NCBI GenBank assembly: GCA_035363255.1
Contig: DAOSES010000016.1
Location: 1-58,880 of the forward strand
Direction: 5' to 3'
Length of the DNA: 58,880 bases
Origin: T3SED10-260 sp035363255
Lineage (GTDB): Bacteria > Caldisericota > Caldisericia > UBA6126
A program made the position numbers and the translations under genes. This document shows positions 1 through 9,394 of the stretch, one piece after another (within the stretch, counting starts at the first letter, position 1; every line of letters begins with the position of its first letter). The notes below the pieces were generated by a model that saw only the letters and a program-made list of their open reading frames with translations, ran no database searches and was not told the DNA's origin.

Positions 1-87
1 CATGGTTTTAACTTAATCCTTTTTAGGCTTGACATGAACCATAGTATCTGACTCATGGAGGAATAACAGCTCCTTTTATAAAAAGCA

Positions 88-117
88 AAAAGAGGGAGCC
101 TTTCGGGCTCCCTCTTT
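88..117 (-). terminator. Rho-independent terminator after the first lipoprotein gene
   Basis: A stem of about 12 bp (AGAGGGAGCC pairing with GGCTCCCTCT, loop TTTCG) is followed on the minus strand by a T-rich run. It lies about 30 bases past the stop of the lipoprotein gene that ends at 145 and fits an intrinsic terminator for it. Confidence 0.75.
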
Positions 118-144
118 GGTTGAAGAAATCTTAAAGTTTTACAC

Positions 145-693
145 TTAATCTGTATTAGGCTTTTTCATAAAAACTGATTCAAATTTTTTTACCTGATCCA
201 ATGGTAAATCTCTACTAAGAATGAGAACCAGATCTTTATTAACGTAACAATATTCCACAGCAAGATTCGTTGTTTCGTGATGCTTATCAATCTCTTCTTT
301 TCGGAGCTTAGCATCTTCAGGGTGGAAGTATTCTTCGATGCATCCCCATTTTACTGTTTCACCCTCTTTCAACTCTGAGCTGACCATTTGAAAGATTATT
401 TTGCTAGAAAGCTTGTCAGAAAGGCAAAAGGTACCATGAGGATCACTAAATCGATCGATATCCAGCATCAAGTTAATTGGAAGCCCTGAGTCCATAAAGA
501 GTTGCACTCGTTCTCTACCATTTACATACTTAGTCCATCCTTCATTCTCTTCGGACATTTGTTTTGCTGTTTTTGTGATATCTGCGATACCAAAATCAAG
601 CTCATTGCTATTTGATGTAGGTTTTGGTGATAGCTTACAGCTTAACTGTGAAAACAGAAACAAAACTAGAAATAACGGCATAAGTTTTTTCAT
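145..693 (-). CDS. Small putative lipoprotein, function unknown
   Basis: 182 residues. The N-terminus is a lipoprotein signal peptide: Met-Lys-Lys, a hydrophobic stretch, then a lipobox-like SQLSC with the candidate lipidated Cys near residue 19, so the product is expected on the outer face of the membrane. The mature part is soluble, mixed alpha/beta and lysine/glutamate rich; no domain is recognised. The ATG at 693 has a GAGGAG Shine-Dalgarno seven bases upstream. A terminator follows at 88-117, so it is probably a single-gene transcript. It neighbours other lipoproteins and the RHS gene. Confidence 0.8.
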   Translation of the reverse strand: MKKLMPLFLVLFLFSQLSCKLSPKPTSNSNELDFGIADITKTAKQMSEENEGWTKYVNGRERVQLFMDSGLPINLMLDIDRFSDPHGTFCLSDKLSSKIIFQMVSSELKEGETVKWGCIEEYFHPEDAKLRKEEIDKHHETTNLAVEYCYVNKDLVLILSRDLPLDQVKKFESVFMKKPNTD

Positions 694-844
694 ATATACA
701 CTCCTCGTATTTTTGATTGATCAGACTCAATCGCAAATGGGATCTCCATTGCCTGTCATCCTTATTCCATCAACACCAAATAGTATTATAGAGTTTGTTA
801 TCAGCTGGATCAAATATCAAACCACAAATGAGTAGATTATCTAT

Positions 845-882
845 GGATGGGGGGGTTGAAAAATGATTCAACCCCCCCATCC
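845..882. repeat. Perfect 16-bp hairpin in the 694-967 intergenic gap
   Basis: GGATGGGGGGGTTGAA pairs exactly with TTCAACCCCCCCATCC across a six-base loop. It lies between the gene starting at 693 and the stop of the next upstream gene at 968. It may end transcription of that upstream gene, although no U-tract follows it; it could also be a diverged relative of the GGGACGG-core repeats elsewhere in the window. Nothing else is seen in the gap. Confidence 0.6.
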
Positions 883-967
883 CTGTAGCACGTTTATAGC
901 GTTTGCGACATTTCTAATGGGTTCTCTCCCACCCATGCTTTTTTTCTCAGAACCTATTTCGCAAAAC

Positions 968-1948
968 TTATTCTTCTGCTTCTAGCTCGTACAAGCCAGA
1001 TCCATCAGCTTTTATCCGAAATAAACCACTATCAAATCGAGCCCCATAGAGCTCTCTATCATGAGTGTCCAGATAAGCGTTAAAAATGTTCACAAAGTAG
1101 ACCCAATTCCCCGCAGTATTAATGATCACACATGAATTGGGGACCAATATTTCTTCTCCTGATCCATCAAGTTTGCATTTTACCATAGGCCATACGAGCT
1201 TTTCATGAGTTACATTAGTAAAGATAAGATCCTCTGAAATATTAAAACCTGTCACCTTTTCTAAAATAGTTGTTTTGCTTGAGTTTTCCAAAGAAAGGCA
1301 ATATAGAATTCCATGGTTACGAGTACCCGAATCAGTTTTTTCAAAGGTAGTGTAATACAGACGTTGTTTATAGGTGATAAAACTATCGCAACTATCCTCT
1401 ACCAGTTTAGTGTTCTCTTTTCCATTTTCTTTTATACGATAGAGTTTTGAATCATCGTCAAGATTAGTGTAATACAACCATCCCTCATAAAAACATAACT
1501 TTTCGCCTTTGATATCTTCGATTTGACTTGTTTGCATGTTTTTTAAATCCATACAATAAACTGTCTTGTTGTCATAAGCGTTATAAAATAGCTTTGAATC
1601 TACCAAATGCATAACTCTAACCTTGACATCACTTAGTTTTTCTTTCTCAAAGCTTTCTATATGGACTCTATAGATATTTCTATCCTCTTTTTCTATATAG
1701 TATAGCCATGGAGCGGAGAGATTGAGGTAATAAGCAGCTTCATCTGTAAGTTGGATTTTATTAGTACCGTTTTCATGCATTTTGAAGATTCCTTGATTAA
1801 AGGAATAGAAGACTTCATTGCTGTAAGCGCATACCATTCCTAGATTTTCAATATTCCCATGAGTATTTCCATAGGTATAGGTCTTCATCCCAGGCTTGCA
1901 ACTCGACATAAGAATGACCGTAAGGCATAGTAATAGAATTTTCTTCAT
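968..1948 (-). CDS. DUF5050-like beta-propeller lipoprotein
   Basis: 326 residues. A lipoprotein signal (LMSSC lipobox, Cys about residue 17) is followed by repeated segments ending in a YY or FY aromatic pair and then a segment like 'IYRV', 'VYCMD' or 'LYRIKENG'. This is the pattern of DUF5050-type beta-propellers common in clostridial surface lipoproteins. Such proteins are predicted to be displayed on the membrane; the ligand is unknown. The ATG at 1948 has an AGGAGG site. The gene starts 24 bases after the RHS stop, on the same strand, so the two are probably co-transcribed. A role as accessory or immunity protein of the RHS protein is possible but unsupported. Confidence 0.75.
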   Translation of the reverse strand: MKKILLLCLTVILMSSCKPGMKTYTYGNTHGNIENLGMVCAYSNEVFYSFNQGIFKMHENGTNKIQLTDEAAYYLNLSAPWLYYIEKEDRNIYRVHIESFEKEKLSDVKVRVMHLVDSKLFYNAYDNKTVYCMDLKNMQTSQIEDIKGEKLCFYEGWLYYTNLDDDSKLYRIKENGKENTKLVEDSCDSFITYKQRLYYTTFEKTDSGTRNHGILYCLSLENSSKTTILEKVTGFNISEDLIFTNVTHEKLVWPMVKCKLDGSGEEILVPNSCVIINTAGNWVYFVNIFNAYLDTHDRELYGARFDSGLFRIKADGSGLYELEAEE

Positions 1949-1972
1949 TATTAACCTCCTATGATGACTAGC

Positions 1973-4900
1973 TCATGAAAGATGCTTGAAGCATTCATCT
2001 TTATGTTTCTCCCACCAATCACTGATGCTTTTATGTCGCTCACTAATAACGTCAGGATCTAGCTCTACTGTAGTATTGCTATTTCCCATATCTTCTCGGA
2101 CTTGATTTAAATCATCACTCAACGTGGCAACGACTTTAGGATTATATATGAAATTCTTACAGCACTGTAGCAAGGTGCAATTATATTCAGTGGGTTCAAA
2201 ATCATGTCGCAATTCTGTCGATTCCTTATCAGTAGGATCATTTAAATTAAATAATCTATTACATGATGCAAAACCACAGCTTTTTACTCTCTGATTTCCC
2301 ATCATCCTCATTCCCTTATCCCCGCAGTCCTTGCCAAAACGACTGACATGTGTAAGGTCAGTGTCTATACGAGCACCATCAGGAGCAATGTGGATACTGC
2401 CCCAGTTGTCACCATTGGTGGATCCCCCAATTTTAACAGGAGGCCAGGGTTGAATAGTAATATCTTTTCCCAGACCAGGAGCTCGGATAGCAGTAAGATT
2501 GATACTTCCAGTAATCCCATCATTGAGATTGATGATTTCCAGATTGCTGGGGTTCCAACTATTAATGAGTCTTCCCGTATGAAGGTCATATTGGAAGCTG
2601 GCTTTGGGATTGGCATTGGCATCGGTGATAAGACTGGTATTGCCCAGAGCATCGTAATGAAAGTAAAGCTCTTGAGGACCCGATCCTACTGCTTGATAGG
2701 TCATGGAAAGGATTCTACCCCGGGGATCGGTCGTGAAGTTTTGAGTTAAAGCTCCACTGTTTTTGCTGGCATATTCCAGACCCTGAGGACCCCAGACATA
2801 ATCCCAGGTGCTTTGTTGTAAGCCATCCAGGCTGTAGGTGGAGGATTTCAAGTTGTTTTCATTGTCATAGGTCAGGAAATAATGATGCAGTTCCTGTTGG
2901 GAAGTGGTGTATTGTATCATACCTACCTTGTCTCGAGCGGTCCAGGTAAATTCCATGGTGCTATTATCGGGGTAAGTAATGATCTGCAGTTTTCCTTCTC
3001 CATCATAGCTGTAAGCTTCATTGCCTTGTTGATTGGGATAGCTGACCGTATCTAACAAGCCATTGCTGTTGTAGTCTAAGGTATACGTTCCTTTATTGGA
3101 AAGAGTAATGCTGTTTAAGCGTCCGATGCTTTGGTCGTAGCCATAAGTGACGGTACGATTGTCACTGCTGCGGGTCATGGTACTTAAACGACTGGAAGCA
3201 TCATAGCTTGAAGTATAGCTATCGCTCAAAGGAGGACTGCCTCCAGCTACGACAAAACTGCTATAGCTGGTGACTTGCTGATTTCCGTTAAAGCCAGGAT
3301 CGGATTGCAGAAGCAAGATCTGGGTATTAGTTTGACGTACTTCCAGATTAGTTAAAAGCTTTTCACTCCAGCTTTGAGTGAGAGTGGTATTGTTGGGATT
3401 AACCATGCTTTGGAGTTCTCCAGCACTGCTCCAGGCGTAGGTAAAGCTTTGATTGCCTTTGGAGCTGACAGTAAGATTGCTGAGTAAATGACGAGGGGTA
3501 TAGCTGAAAGCATAGGAGCTGATATATTGGTTGCCGGTCATGGTGGAAGGAAGCCCTAAACGAGTGGAACCTTGAAGCCCGGTATAATCAAAGTCGACGG
3601 TGCCTCCATCGCTTTCCCAGGAGGTAAGATTACCGTTGTTGTTGAATTCATAATCCATACCATTGTGGGTAGCGATGTAACCATCGGGGGTATAGGTGAA
3701 ACTGCCTTCCGTGGGATGAGAGGTAACGCGTCCCAGGATATCATAGGAATAGGAGCCTTGCTCATCGGAAAGAAGATCTCCTCTTACATTGTAGGAATAG
3801 TTAATGGTACCTTTTACGGGATCGTCTTTTTCGGTGAGTCTTCCTGCCCAGTCGTAGGTATAGGAAGTGATGCCTTCGCCATCGACGTCTATTTCGGTGA
3901 CTCGACTGTTGAGATCGTAAGTATAGCTGGCACTTTTGCCAAAAGGATTGGTTTTAGTGGCAGTTCTTCCAAAGACATCATAGCTTAAGCTGGTCTCCTG
4001 ATCGAGATGATTGGTGGAAGTAAGAAGCTTGCCGGAATCATCAAAGGTGTAGGTAGTAGTTTGATTCATGGTGTTGGTGGTTTCGGAAGGAAGGGGACGA
4101 TAAGGGGCCATGCTGGGATAAATGGGAGTCACTGGAATTTTGGGAGGTAATCCGGGATAACAATCTCCAGGAGGTAGAATTCCAGGAACAATGGGGGTGG
4201 GAAGAGGATCGAAGGGATAGGTAATATCGGAGCTGCAACCATTTTCATTGGTGCTTTCTTCGGTAGCGCCATTCTCATTGTATACGATGCTGGTCGTGGT
4301 GCTATTCACACTGTCAGTGGTAGCAGTTAAAAGATGAGTGGGATTGAAGCTATGGGTGACTTCACTGAGTTTTCGTCCTGAGCTGCTGAGTCCTTCCCAG
4401 GTGGTATAAACATCAATTAAGCCAGAGGTTTTGTAGCTGAATTGACTTTCATTGCCTCCAAAGTCAATCATGGAGGTGAGGGCTTTGGTGAAAGCACTAT
4501 AGCTATAGCTCATGCCTTTGGTGCCGTTGGTGGTGGGAACGGTGACGGTGGAAACAAAGCCTTCAGGAGTATAGCTGACGACGGTGGTTTGATTTAAGGG
4601 GTTGGTGATATGAGAAGGTTGGCAAGAGCTGTTTTGATCGTTGTATTGATAGCTGGTGGTGGCCCAGACACTGGAAGTAACTTTCTCCCGTTGCTGAGTC
4701 AGAAGTCCATTTACATCATTGCTGGGGGAGTACGTCCATTCCTTTTCATAGGAAGTGCCTCCCAGGGAAGGAGGAGGAGCAATCATGCTGGTAATATGAC
4801 CTACGCTGTCATAGATGAGGGTGGTTTCTTTATCATAGGCGTCTTTGATACTGTTGCGCCAGCCTTGAATGGTGTAGCCATAGCTTTGAGCCAGGAGGAT

Positions 4901-6061
4901 GCTGTTTTCTTCCTGCCAGACTTTCGTAGGATAGCCTTCGCTGTTAAAGCCATAGTGATAGTCTCTTGCTTCGCCATCGGTGAAGGTAGTGACCAAGTCA
5001 AAGCCCTGAACTGTGTCGTCATAGCTGAGACCGGTGGTAATAGTCGCAGGATCGGTCCAATTCTGAAACCAGTCTTCAAAGCTTCCACTGCTGTAATAGG
5101 AAAGGCTGTAATCATTTCCTAATAAATCTTCATGAGTATTCAGGAATCCTGTGCCTTGGGTATCATAGCCAAAGCTCAGGCTGGGAGGAGTCAGTTCCTG
5201 GGAGGGAGGAGTAATGGAAAGGAGGTAGTCTCCACTTTGATCGTAAGTGAGTTCCCAGACTTGACCCGAAGGATCTTCGATACTTTCGAGTTGACTCTGG
5301 AGATTCCATTCCAAGGTAATACTGCGACCACTGAAGCTATCTTCTAAGGAAACAGGACGACCATTATCGTAAGTGACTTCCAGAGAGCCGGTGGTGCATT
5401 TATCCTGGAGTTCAATCAGTTTGCCCGTGCTATCGTAGATAATGCTTCCTTTTCCAAGAGGAGTGATGACTATGTTGCCATTAGGAAGGACTTCGGCTTT
5501 TCCTGCAAAGCCATAGGGATTATCATAGGAAGAAGTCAAGGCATTCCAAGTAAAGACGAGTTGTTGTCCATCGGGGGTAAGCCAGGTGATATCCAGCGTT
5601 TGTTGATCAATGGCTACCGCAGTATGGAGGGTGCTCATCCAGCCAGATCCCAAGCCGACATTGACTGCCGCATTGCGATGATGATACCAAAGAGAAAGAC
5701 TTAAAGGCAAGGGAGTGCCAGGTAGGTTAATAGGTTGAACCAAGACCATGGCATTTCCTGTATTTAGATTCACCGCTAAATTGCTCCAGCGGGTAGTAGG
5801 CATAGATAAGATGTTTTCTTCCGTTCCGTGCATGCCAGCCAAAGGATCTCCCTGACTGAGAAGGGTTAAGGGATAGAAGCGACTGGAGTAATAGGTAGAG
5901 GATCCCAACATTTGAGCATACGAACTTGGTACGGAAAGAAGGAAGAGTAACACAAAGGATAAAACAGAGGCTAAAGTGCGGGAGACAAGCGAGTAGGAAT
6001 AACTACTCTCTCTCTCTCTCGAAAAGGAAGGAAGCTCAACATTAGTTTTCTTAAAAAACAT
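1973..6061 (-). CDS. RHS/YD-repeat exported protein with cysteine-rich C-terminus
   Basis: 1362 residues. A hydrophobic export segment at about 25-50 ends in a signal-peptidase-like SSYAQ. The body is built of YD repeats (for example YDVFGRTATKTNPFGK, YTYDLNSRVTEID, YDWAGRLTEKDDP), which in the RHS/teneurin family form a hollow beta-shell that encapsulates a C-terminal cargo. The last ~200 residues leave the repeat pattern and hold clustered cysteines (DCGDKG, SCGFASC, LQCCKN). The usual RHS core motif just before the variable tip is not recognisable, so the tip is either a replaced toxin-like domain or degenerate. AAAGGAG lies seven bases before the ATG at 6061. A lipoprotein gene follows after 24 bases. 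Confidence 0.88.
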   Translation of the reverse strand: MFFKKTNVELPSFSRERESSYSYSLVSRTLASVLSFVLLFLLSVPSSYAQMLGSSTYYSSRFYPLTLLSQGDPLAGMHGTEENILSMPTTRWSNLAVNLNTGNAMVLVQPINLPGTPLPLSLSLWYHHRNAAVNVGLGSGWMSTLHTAVAIDQQTLDITWLTPDGQQLVFTWNALTSSYDNPYGFAGKAEVLPNGNIVITPLGKGSIIYDSTGKLIELQDKCTTGSLEVTYDNGRPVSLEDSFSGRSITLEWNLQSQLESIEDPSGQVWELTYDQSGDYLLSITPPSQELTPPSLSFGYDTQGTGFLNTHEDLLGNDYSLSYYSSGSFEDWFQNWTDPATITTGLSYDDTVQGFDLVTTFTDGEARDYHYGFNSEGYPTKVWQEENSILLAQSYGYTIQGWRNSIKDAYDKETTLIYDSVGHITSMIAPPPSLGGTSYEKEWTYSPSNDVNGLLTQQREKVTSSVWATTSYQYNDQNSSCQPSHITNPLNQTTVVSYTPEGFVSTVTVPTTNGTKGMSYSYSAFTKALTSMIDFGGNESQFSYKTSGLIDVYTTWEGLSSSGRKLSEVTHSFNPTHLLTATTDSVNSTTTSIVYNENGATEESTNENGCSSDITYPFDPLPTPIVPGILPPGDCYPGLPPKIPVTPIYPSMAPYRPLPSETTNTMNQTTTYTFDDSGKLLTSTNHLDQETSLSYDVFGRTATKTNPFGKSASYTYDLNSRVTEIDVDGEGITSYTYDWAGRLTEKDDPVKGTINYSYNVRGDLLSDEQGSYSYDILGRVTSHPTEGSFTYTPDGYIATHNGMDYEFNNNGNLTSWESDGGTVDFDYTGLQGSTRLGLPSTMTGNQYISSYAFSYTPRHLLSNLTVSSKGNQSFTYAWSSAGELQSMVNPNNTTLTQSWSEKLLTNLEVRQTNTQILLLQSDPGFNGNQQVTSYSSFVVAGGSPPLSDSYTSSYDASSRLSTMTRSSDNRTVTYGYDQSIGRLNSITLSNKGTYTLDYNSNGLLDTVSYPNQQGNEAYSYDGEGKLQIITYPDNSTMEFTWTARDKVGMIQYTTSQQELHHYFLTYDNENNLKSSTYSLDGLQQSTWDYVWGPQGLEYASKNSGALTQNFTTDPRGRILSMTYQAVGSGPQELYFHYDALGNTSLITDANANPKASFQYDLHTGRLINSWNPSNLEIINLNDGITGSINLTAIRAPGLGKDITIQPWPPVKIGGSTNGDNWGSIHIAPDGARIDTDLTHVSRFGKDCGDKGMRMMGNQRVKSCGFASCNRLFNLNDPTDKESTELRHDFEPTEYNCTLLQCCKNFIYNPKVVATLSDDLNQVREDMGNSNTTVELDPDVISERHKSISDWWEKHKDECFKHLS

Positions 6062-6255
6062 TAACGCACTCCTTTCAATTTACTAAAGTATATGTAAAAA
6101 ATTCATAAATCCCATGAAAAAAACCCAAAAAAAATGAAAAGAAAAATGGCATAGCACTCTTGAAAGATTTCGAAGTTCCCTTTTGAACTGATTAATACTG
6201 ATGTAGAGTGAGTCATTGCAACTATACTCCAATGCTAACTATCAAACTATTTTTT

Positions 6256-6283
6256 AGTTTAGTAAAATATTATCACTTGTCAA
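6256..6283 (-). promoter_or_regulatory. Promoter for the RHS gene
   Basis: On the minus strand, TTGACA, a 16-base spacer and TAAACT, about 195 bases before the RHS start codon. The 16-base spacer and TAAACT -10 recur in the cassette promoters at 8972, 17281 and 19451. The rest of the 6062-6378 gap is AT-rich with no gene seen. Confidence 0.5.
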
Positions 6284-6378
6284 ATAGAAAAATAAGAGCT
6301 TTGAATATTGCTTAAATATAGAAACAAGACATCGGTGAAGCCCTATATCGATGCGCCTTTATCCCCCCTGACTCAGTT

Positions 6379-7761
6379 TTACGGAGTTTCGATCAGCAAC
6401 AAACCAGTGGCATCGCTTACCTTAAACCATTCCTTCTGAAGCTTCGAGACATTCGAAATGTCCTTTGAAACCACTTTCAGCTTAAATAAATCCACTTCGT
6501 TATATCTGATTTCCTGCGGGGATATAACTCCTTTGAGCTTAATCGCCTCTTTATCCTGAATTGCTAAACGTTTGAAGAGATCGAAGGATTTTTCTTTTCC
6601 TGTGAGGTTTAGCTTGCTTATACCAATGTGTTTATCCTCAGATAGTCCATAAGCATACACCGTATTCCCTTCCTGAGAGAGGTAGTCAGGAAAAAACGAA
6701 ACCTCGGATAGGCATAACTGGCTGGGATTAACAATGACATTGTCCTCCAAAAGCTTTGCCACAACCATATAGTTGGCATCATAATCCATGCCACGCCTTC
6801 CGTAAAGATAGATAGCCTCATTTATGCTAAAGCTCTTTGAAAAAGACATATCCATGGGATAGACAAGAGTTTTTTTTGTTTCTCCCTCATTGTTCAGAAT
6901 AAAGATACTTTGGCTTCCAAAAAGATATAAGGTATCATTCACACAAGCAATCTTATCTGGCGGGGGGACTGAGATTGAAATATCAGGAATTCTCCTTAGA
7001 AATTTGATTTCCTTTTGATGGTCTATCTTTCCGCACCAATACCCATGTAAGTAGGGTGTTCTCCTGTCTTCTTCGTGAATACCCGAAAAACGTGCGATAA
7101 AATAGATATTATCCTCTTCATCCACTGAAGTGGTAGTGATTTCTATATCCAGCGGTATCCTTGAAAGACTTGAATAGTAGTTGGCTATAATCGAGTCATC
7201 ACTTGCGCTAAACTTGGCAACAAAGGAAAAGCCCGACAGATACACAGCATTGTCCTTGATGGAAAAGTGTTCAACAGAATCCTGAAAATCTGGAAATTCT
7301 ACCGCCTCATCCATCACAAGCTCTTTGGAATCAGCGTCTACGGGAACAAATATCAAGCTTAATCCTTTATATGGGGGCACCTCAGCACGTGGATTGAGTA
7401 CAAGATACATGGAATGATCGCAAGGGAAAAAGAATGAGCTCTGAAGACTCCACTCCTGGGAATCCACTTTTAGGCATTGATGAAGCTGACCTCCTTGGTC
7501 AAGGACTATGTAATAATAATTACCCCCAGCAGAAGCAAACAGGTAGGAAGCATCCTGGTGATTGACTGCATGAATCAGGTGAAAGCCAGAAGAGCCATTG
7601 ATAAAAAGCCTATGTGTCACTTTAAGATCTTCTTCCACAGTAAATGGATCTGCAAAAAAATGGCTGGCATTCAATTCGGTGAATTTTACCCATGTAAAAG
7701 CAAAAAGCACGATCAGCAGAGATATCACCACAAGTTGTGGTAAATTAGCTTTTTTTTCCAT
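6379..7761 (-). CDS. Membrane-anchored extracytoplasmic protein, function unknown
   Basis: 460 residues from the ATG at 7761, chosen over an upstream TTG because AAGGAAGG sits directly before it. One N-terminal membrane segment (about residues 7-24, VVISLLIVLFAFTWV) is followed by a long extracytoplasmic part rich in beta strands with recurring hydrophobic-aromatic segments (YLVLNP, VYLSGF, IYFIAR, LYLFGS, IYLYGR, VYAYG) spaced 40-60 residues apart. This suggests a beta-propeller of six or seven blades. No catalytic motif is visible. It lies 57 bases downstream of the 8850-7819 lipoprotein gene on the same strand, so the two probably share the promoter at 8972-8999. Confidence 0.7.
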   Translation of the reverse strand: MEKKANLPQLVVISLLIVLFAFTWVKFTELNASHFFADPFTVEEDLKVTHRLFINGSSGFHLIHAVNHQDASYLFASAGGNYYYIVLDQGGQLHQCLKVDSQEWSLQSSFFFPCDHSMYLVLNPRAEVPPYKGLSLIFVPVDADSKELVMDEAVEFPDFQDSVEHFSIKDNAVYLSGFSFVAKFSASDDSIIANYYSSLSRIPLDIEITTTSVDEEDNIYFIARFSGIHEEDRRTPYLHGYWCGKIDHQKEIKFLRRIPDISISVPPPDKIACVNDTLYLFGSQSIFILNNEGETKKTLVYPMDMSFSKSFSINEAIYLYGRRGMDYDANYMVVAKLLEDNVIVNPSQLCLSEVSFFPDYLSQEGNTVYAYGLSEDKHIGISKLNLTGKEKSFDLFKRLAIQDKEAIKLKGVISPQEIRYNEVDLFKLKVVSKDISNVSKLQKEWFKVSDATGLLLIETP

Positions 7762-7818
7762 CTTGCCCTTCCTTTCCAATTACTTTAAAAATGTTCCAAA
7801 TCTTCCAACCCCTTTATC

Positions 7819-8850
7819 TCATTCAAGCGGGGTTTTCCAGCGGTAGAGCACAAAATCATCCACCCAGTAAAGGTAGGTGCCATCGGGATGGGTTTTGAGG
7901 ATTAAATCGCTCTGGGCTTGATAGCCTTCATAGGGCAAGTAGGTGCCAAGAAGGTTTTTTTCCAAATCGTAGACATGAAACAAATACTTCTCGTTGGCTT
8001 GATCGTCCTCTTTTTGTATCTCAGTAATGAGCCAATAATCCCCTTGATAAGCAAAATTGTGCGTCCAAAAATGGTATTTGTTAGATCCATGGTCAAAGGA
8101 AAACACAAACTCCTCTTTATTGTTGACAAGGTCAATCATGATGATGCCTGATTGGTAGGTAGCTTCTGCGAGGGAAGAATCAATTTTCTCTCGAGCTGAT
8201 ACGTAAAGCACTTCCTTCGAAGCATCATAATGCAGAATTCCTGAAATTCGCATGTTTTCATTGCTCAAGCTATAGACTTTCTCCAAAGAAGATACGTCCA
8301 GGGAAGGATAAGGAACCGAATAAAGGTTATGGCCTTTATCTCCAAGGAAGACACGATCGCTTGTAAGATACATGCTCTCACAGTAAAAAGGTAGTTTACC
8401 CTCATTAATGGAACAAGTATCAGGATTTAAGGTGGAAAAGGTTTGTGGTAAAGCGAATAAATAAGTATGCAAGCCAGTTTTCCAGGTCACTTGTCCATGA
8501 GACATTAACAATGAATAGCGAGCAGCAAGCGAATCATTATCGTTTTGCATCAGTGCAGAATGGGAATGAGTTTTGTTAATCGGGTCGTATATATAGCTCT
8601 GAGGATAATCAAAACAACCACACACATCCGCCATCATGAGACTAACTTCATCGGTATCAAGAAACGGTCGGTTGAAATAGACATAAACATCATAAGGCTT
8701 TTTTTCTATTTTTGAGCTTTCCAACAGATCAAGCACCGTCTCTATCTCCTCTTTAGGTAGGGTGTTGTTCTTTTCAGGTGCTTGCAAAGGAACACATGAA
8801 ATAGGAACAAGTAGGCATATTACCAATAGAAAAGGCAAGATAAACTTCAT
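7819..8850 (-). CDS. Putative beta-propeller lipoprotein
   Basis: 343 residues. Lipoprotein signal with lipobox VPISC (Cys about residue 19). The mature part has repeated strand-turn segments (YSVPYP, LYVSARE, YWLITEI, YLYWVDDFVLYRW), like the neighbouring exported proteins, and no enzyme motif. The ATG at 8850 has a GAGGAGG site. Its promoter is probably the cassette at 8928-9000, whose own downstream reading frame is only 16 codons, so the cassette now seems to serve this gene. Function unknown; likely surface exposed. Confidence 0.72.
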   Translation of the reverse strand: MKFILPFLLVICLLVPISCVPLQAPEKNNTLPKEEIETVLDLLESSKIEKKPYDVYVYFNRPFLDTDEVSLMMADVCGCFDYPQSYIYDPINKTHSHSALMQNDNDSLAARYSLLMSHGQVTWKTGLHTYLFALPQTFSTLNPDTCSINEGKLPFYCESMYLTSDRVFLGDKGHNLYSVPYPSLDVSSLEKVYSLSNENMRISGILHYDASKEVLYVSAREKIDSSLAEATYQSGIIMIDLVNNKEEFVFSFDHGSNKYHFWTHNFAYQGDYWLITEIQKEDDQANEKYLFHVYDLEKNLLGTYLPYEGYQAQSDLILKTHPDGTYLYWVDDFVLYRWKTPLE

Positions 8851-8927
8851 TGAGGGCCTCCTCGAGTTGCTTTTCGCTATATAGTACAGAAAACCACAAT
8901 ATTCCTCTTATACTTACAGGATAGAGC

Positions 8928-9000
8928 CATGAAAGCTTCCTCCATCTCCAGCACACTTGTTTTATGCATCAAGTTTACCGCCTGTAGCTCACAAGTCAAA
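8928..9000 (-). promoter_or_regulatory. Promoter/RBS cassette, copy 1 (orphan)
   Basis: On the minus strand: TTGACT (8994-8999), 16 bases, TAAACT (8972-8977), then a leader with GGAGGA seven bases before an ATG at 8930. The same ~73 bases occur at 17237-17309 and 19407-19479 before two membrane-protein genes. Here the ATG opens only a 16-codon frame (MALSCKYKRNIVVFCTI), so the original gene is lost and the promoter faces the lipoprotein gene at 8850. Confidence 0.6.
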
Positions 9001-9020
9001 TCCTTTTTTTAAGTCAGAGT

Positions 9021-9047
9021 GAGTCGCAGGGACGGGGGTGTTGACTC
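9021..9047 (+). repeat. GGGACGG-core REP-like element, copy A (forward)
   Basis: GAGTC and GACTC arms flank a CAGGGACGGGGGTGTT core. It is preceded by GTCAGAGTGA, as in the copy at 11694. The inverted partner lies at 9366-9394. The ~320 bases between them hold no convincing gene. Confidence 0.6.
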
Positions 9048-9365
9048 AAAAATGAATGTGACATTAAACAATCATAAATACAAGGTAAATATAAAAACCG
9101 AGAAAAATCATACTACCCAAAATTTGGAATATTTTCAACTAAGCACTTTTTTAAAGAATAGCTGATAAAGCTTTATGATCAGTGCTTAAATATGGATATT
9201 TATCGATTTTGAAAAAACTATAAATATTACAACTAATGTAAAGTCGCCGTAAAGCCTTTTTATAACTCGCTTTACGGCACACTGAAGTAAAAACCCAAGC
9301 ACTAAATTTCAAGATATTCGAGAGCATCAAAAGCCTTACTGTGACTAACTTTGATTGATTAAAAA

Positions 9366-9394
9366 GTGAGTCAGTCCCCCCGTCCCTCTGACTC
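9366..9394 (-). repeat. GGGACGG-core REP-like element, copy B (reverse)
   Basis: TGAGTC and GACTCA arms around a CCCCCCGTCCCT core, inverted relative to copy A. It overlaps the 3' end of the DUF4389 remnant and supplies its last codons and stop. Confidence 0.6.

Noticed and set aside
1..60. A short minus-strand frame at the window edge (ending MVHVKPKKD)
   Set aside because: Preceded by a stop codon a few codons upstream, no start with a ribosome site and too short to judge.
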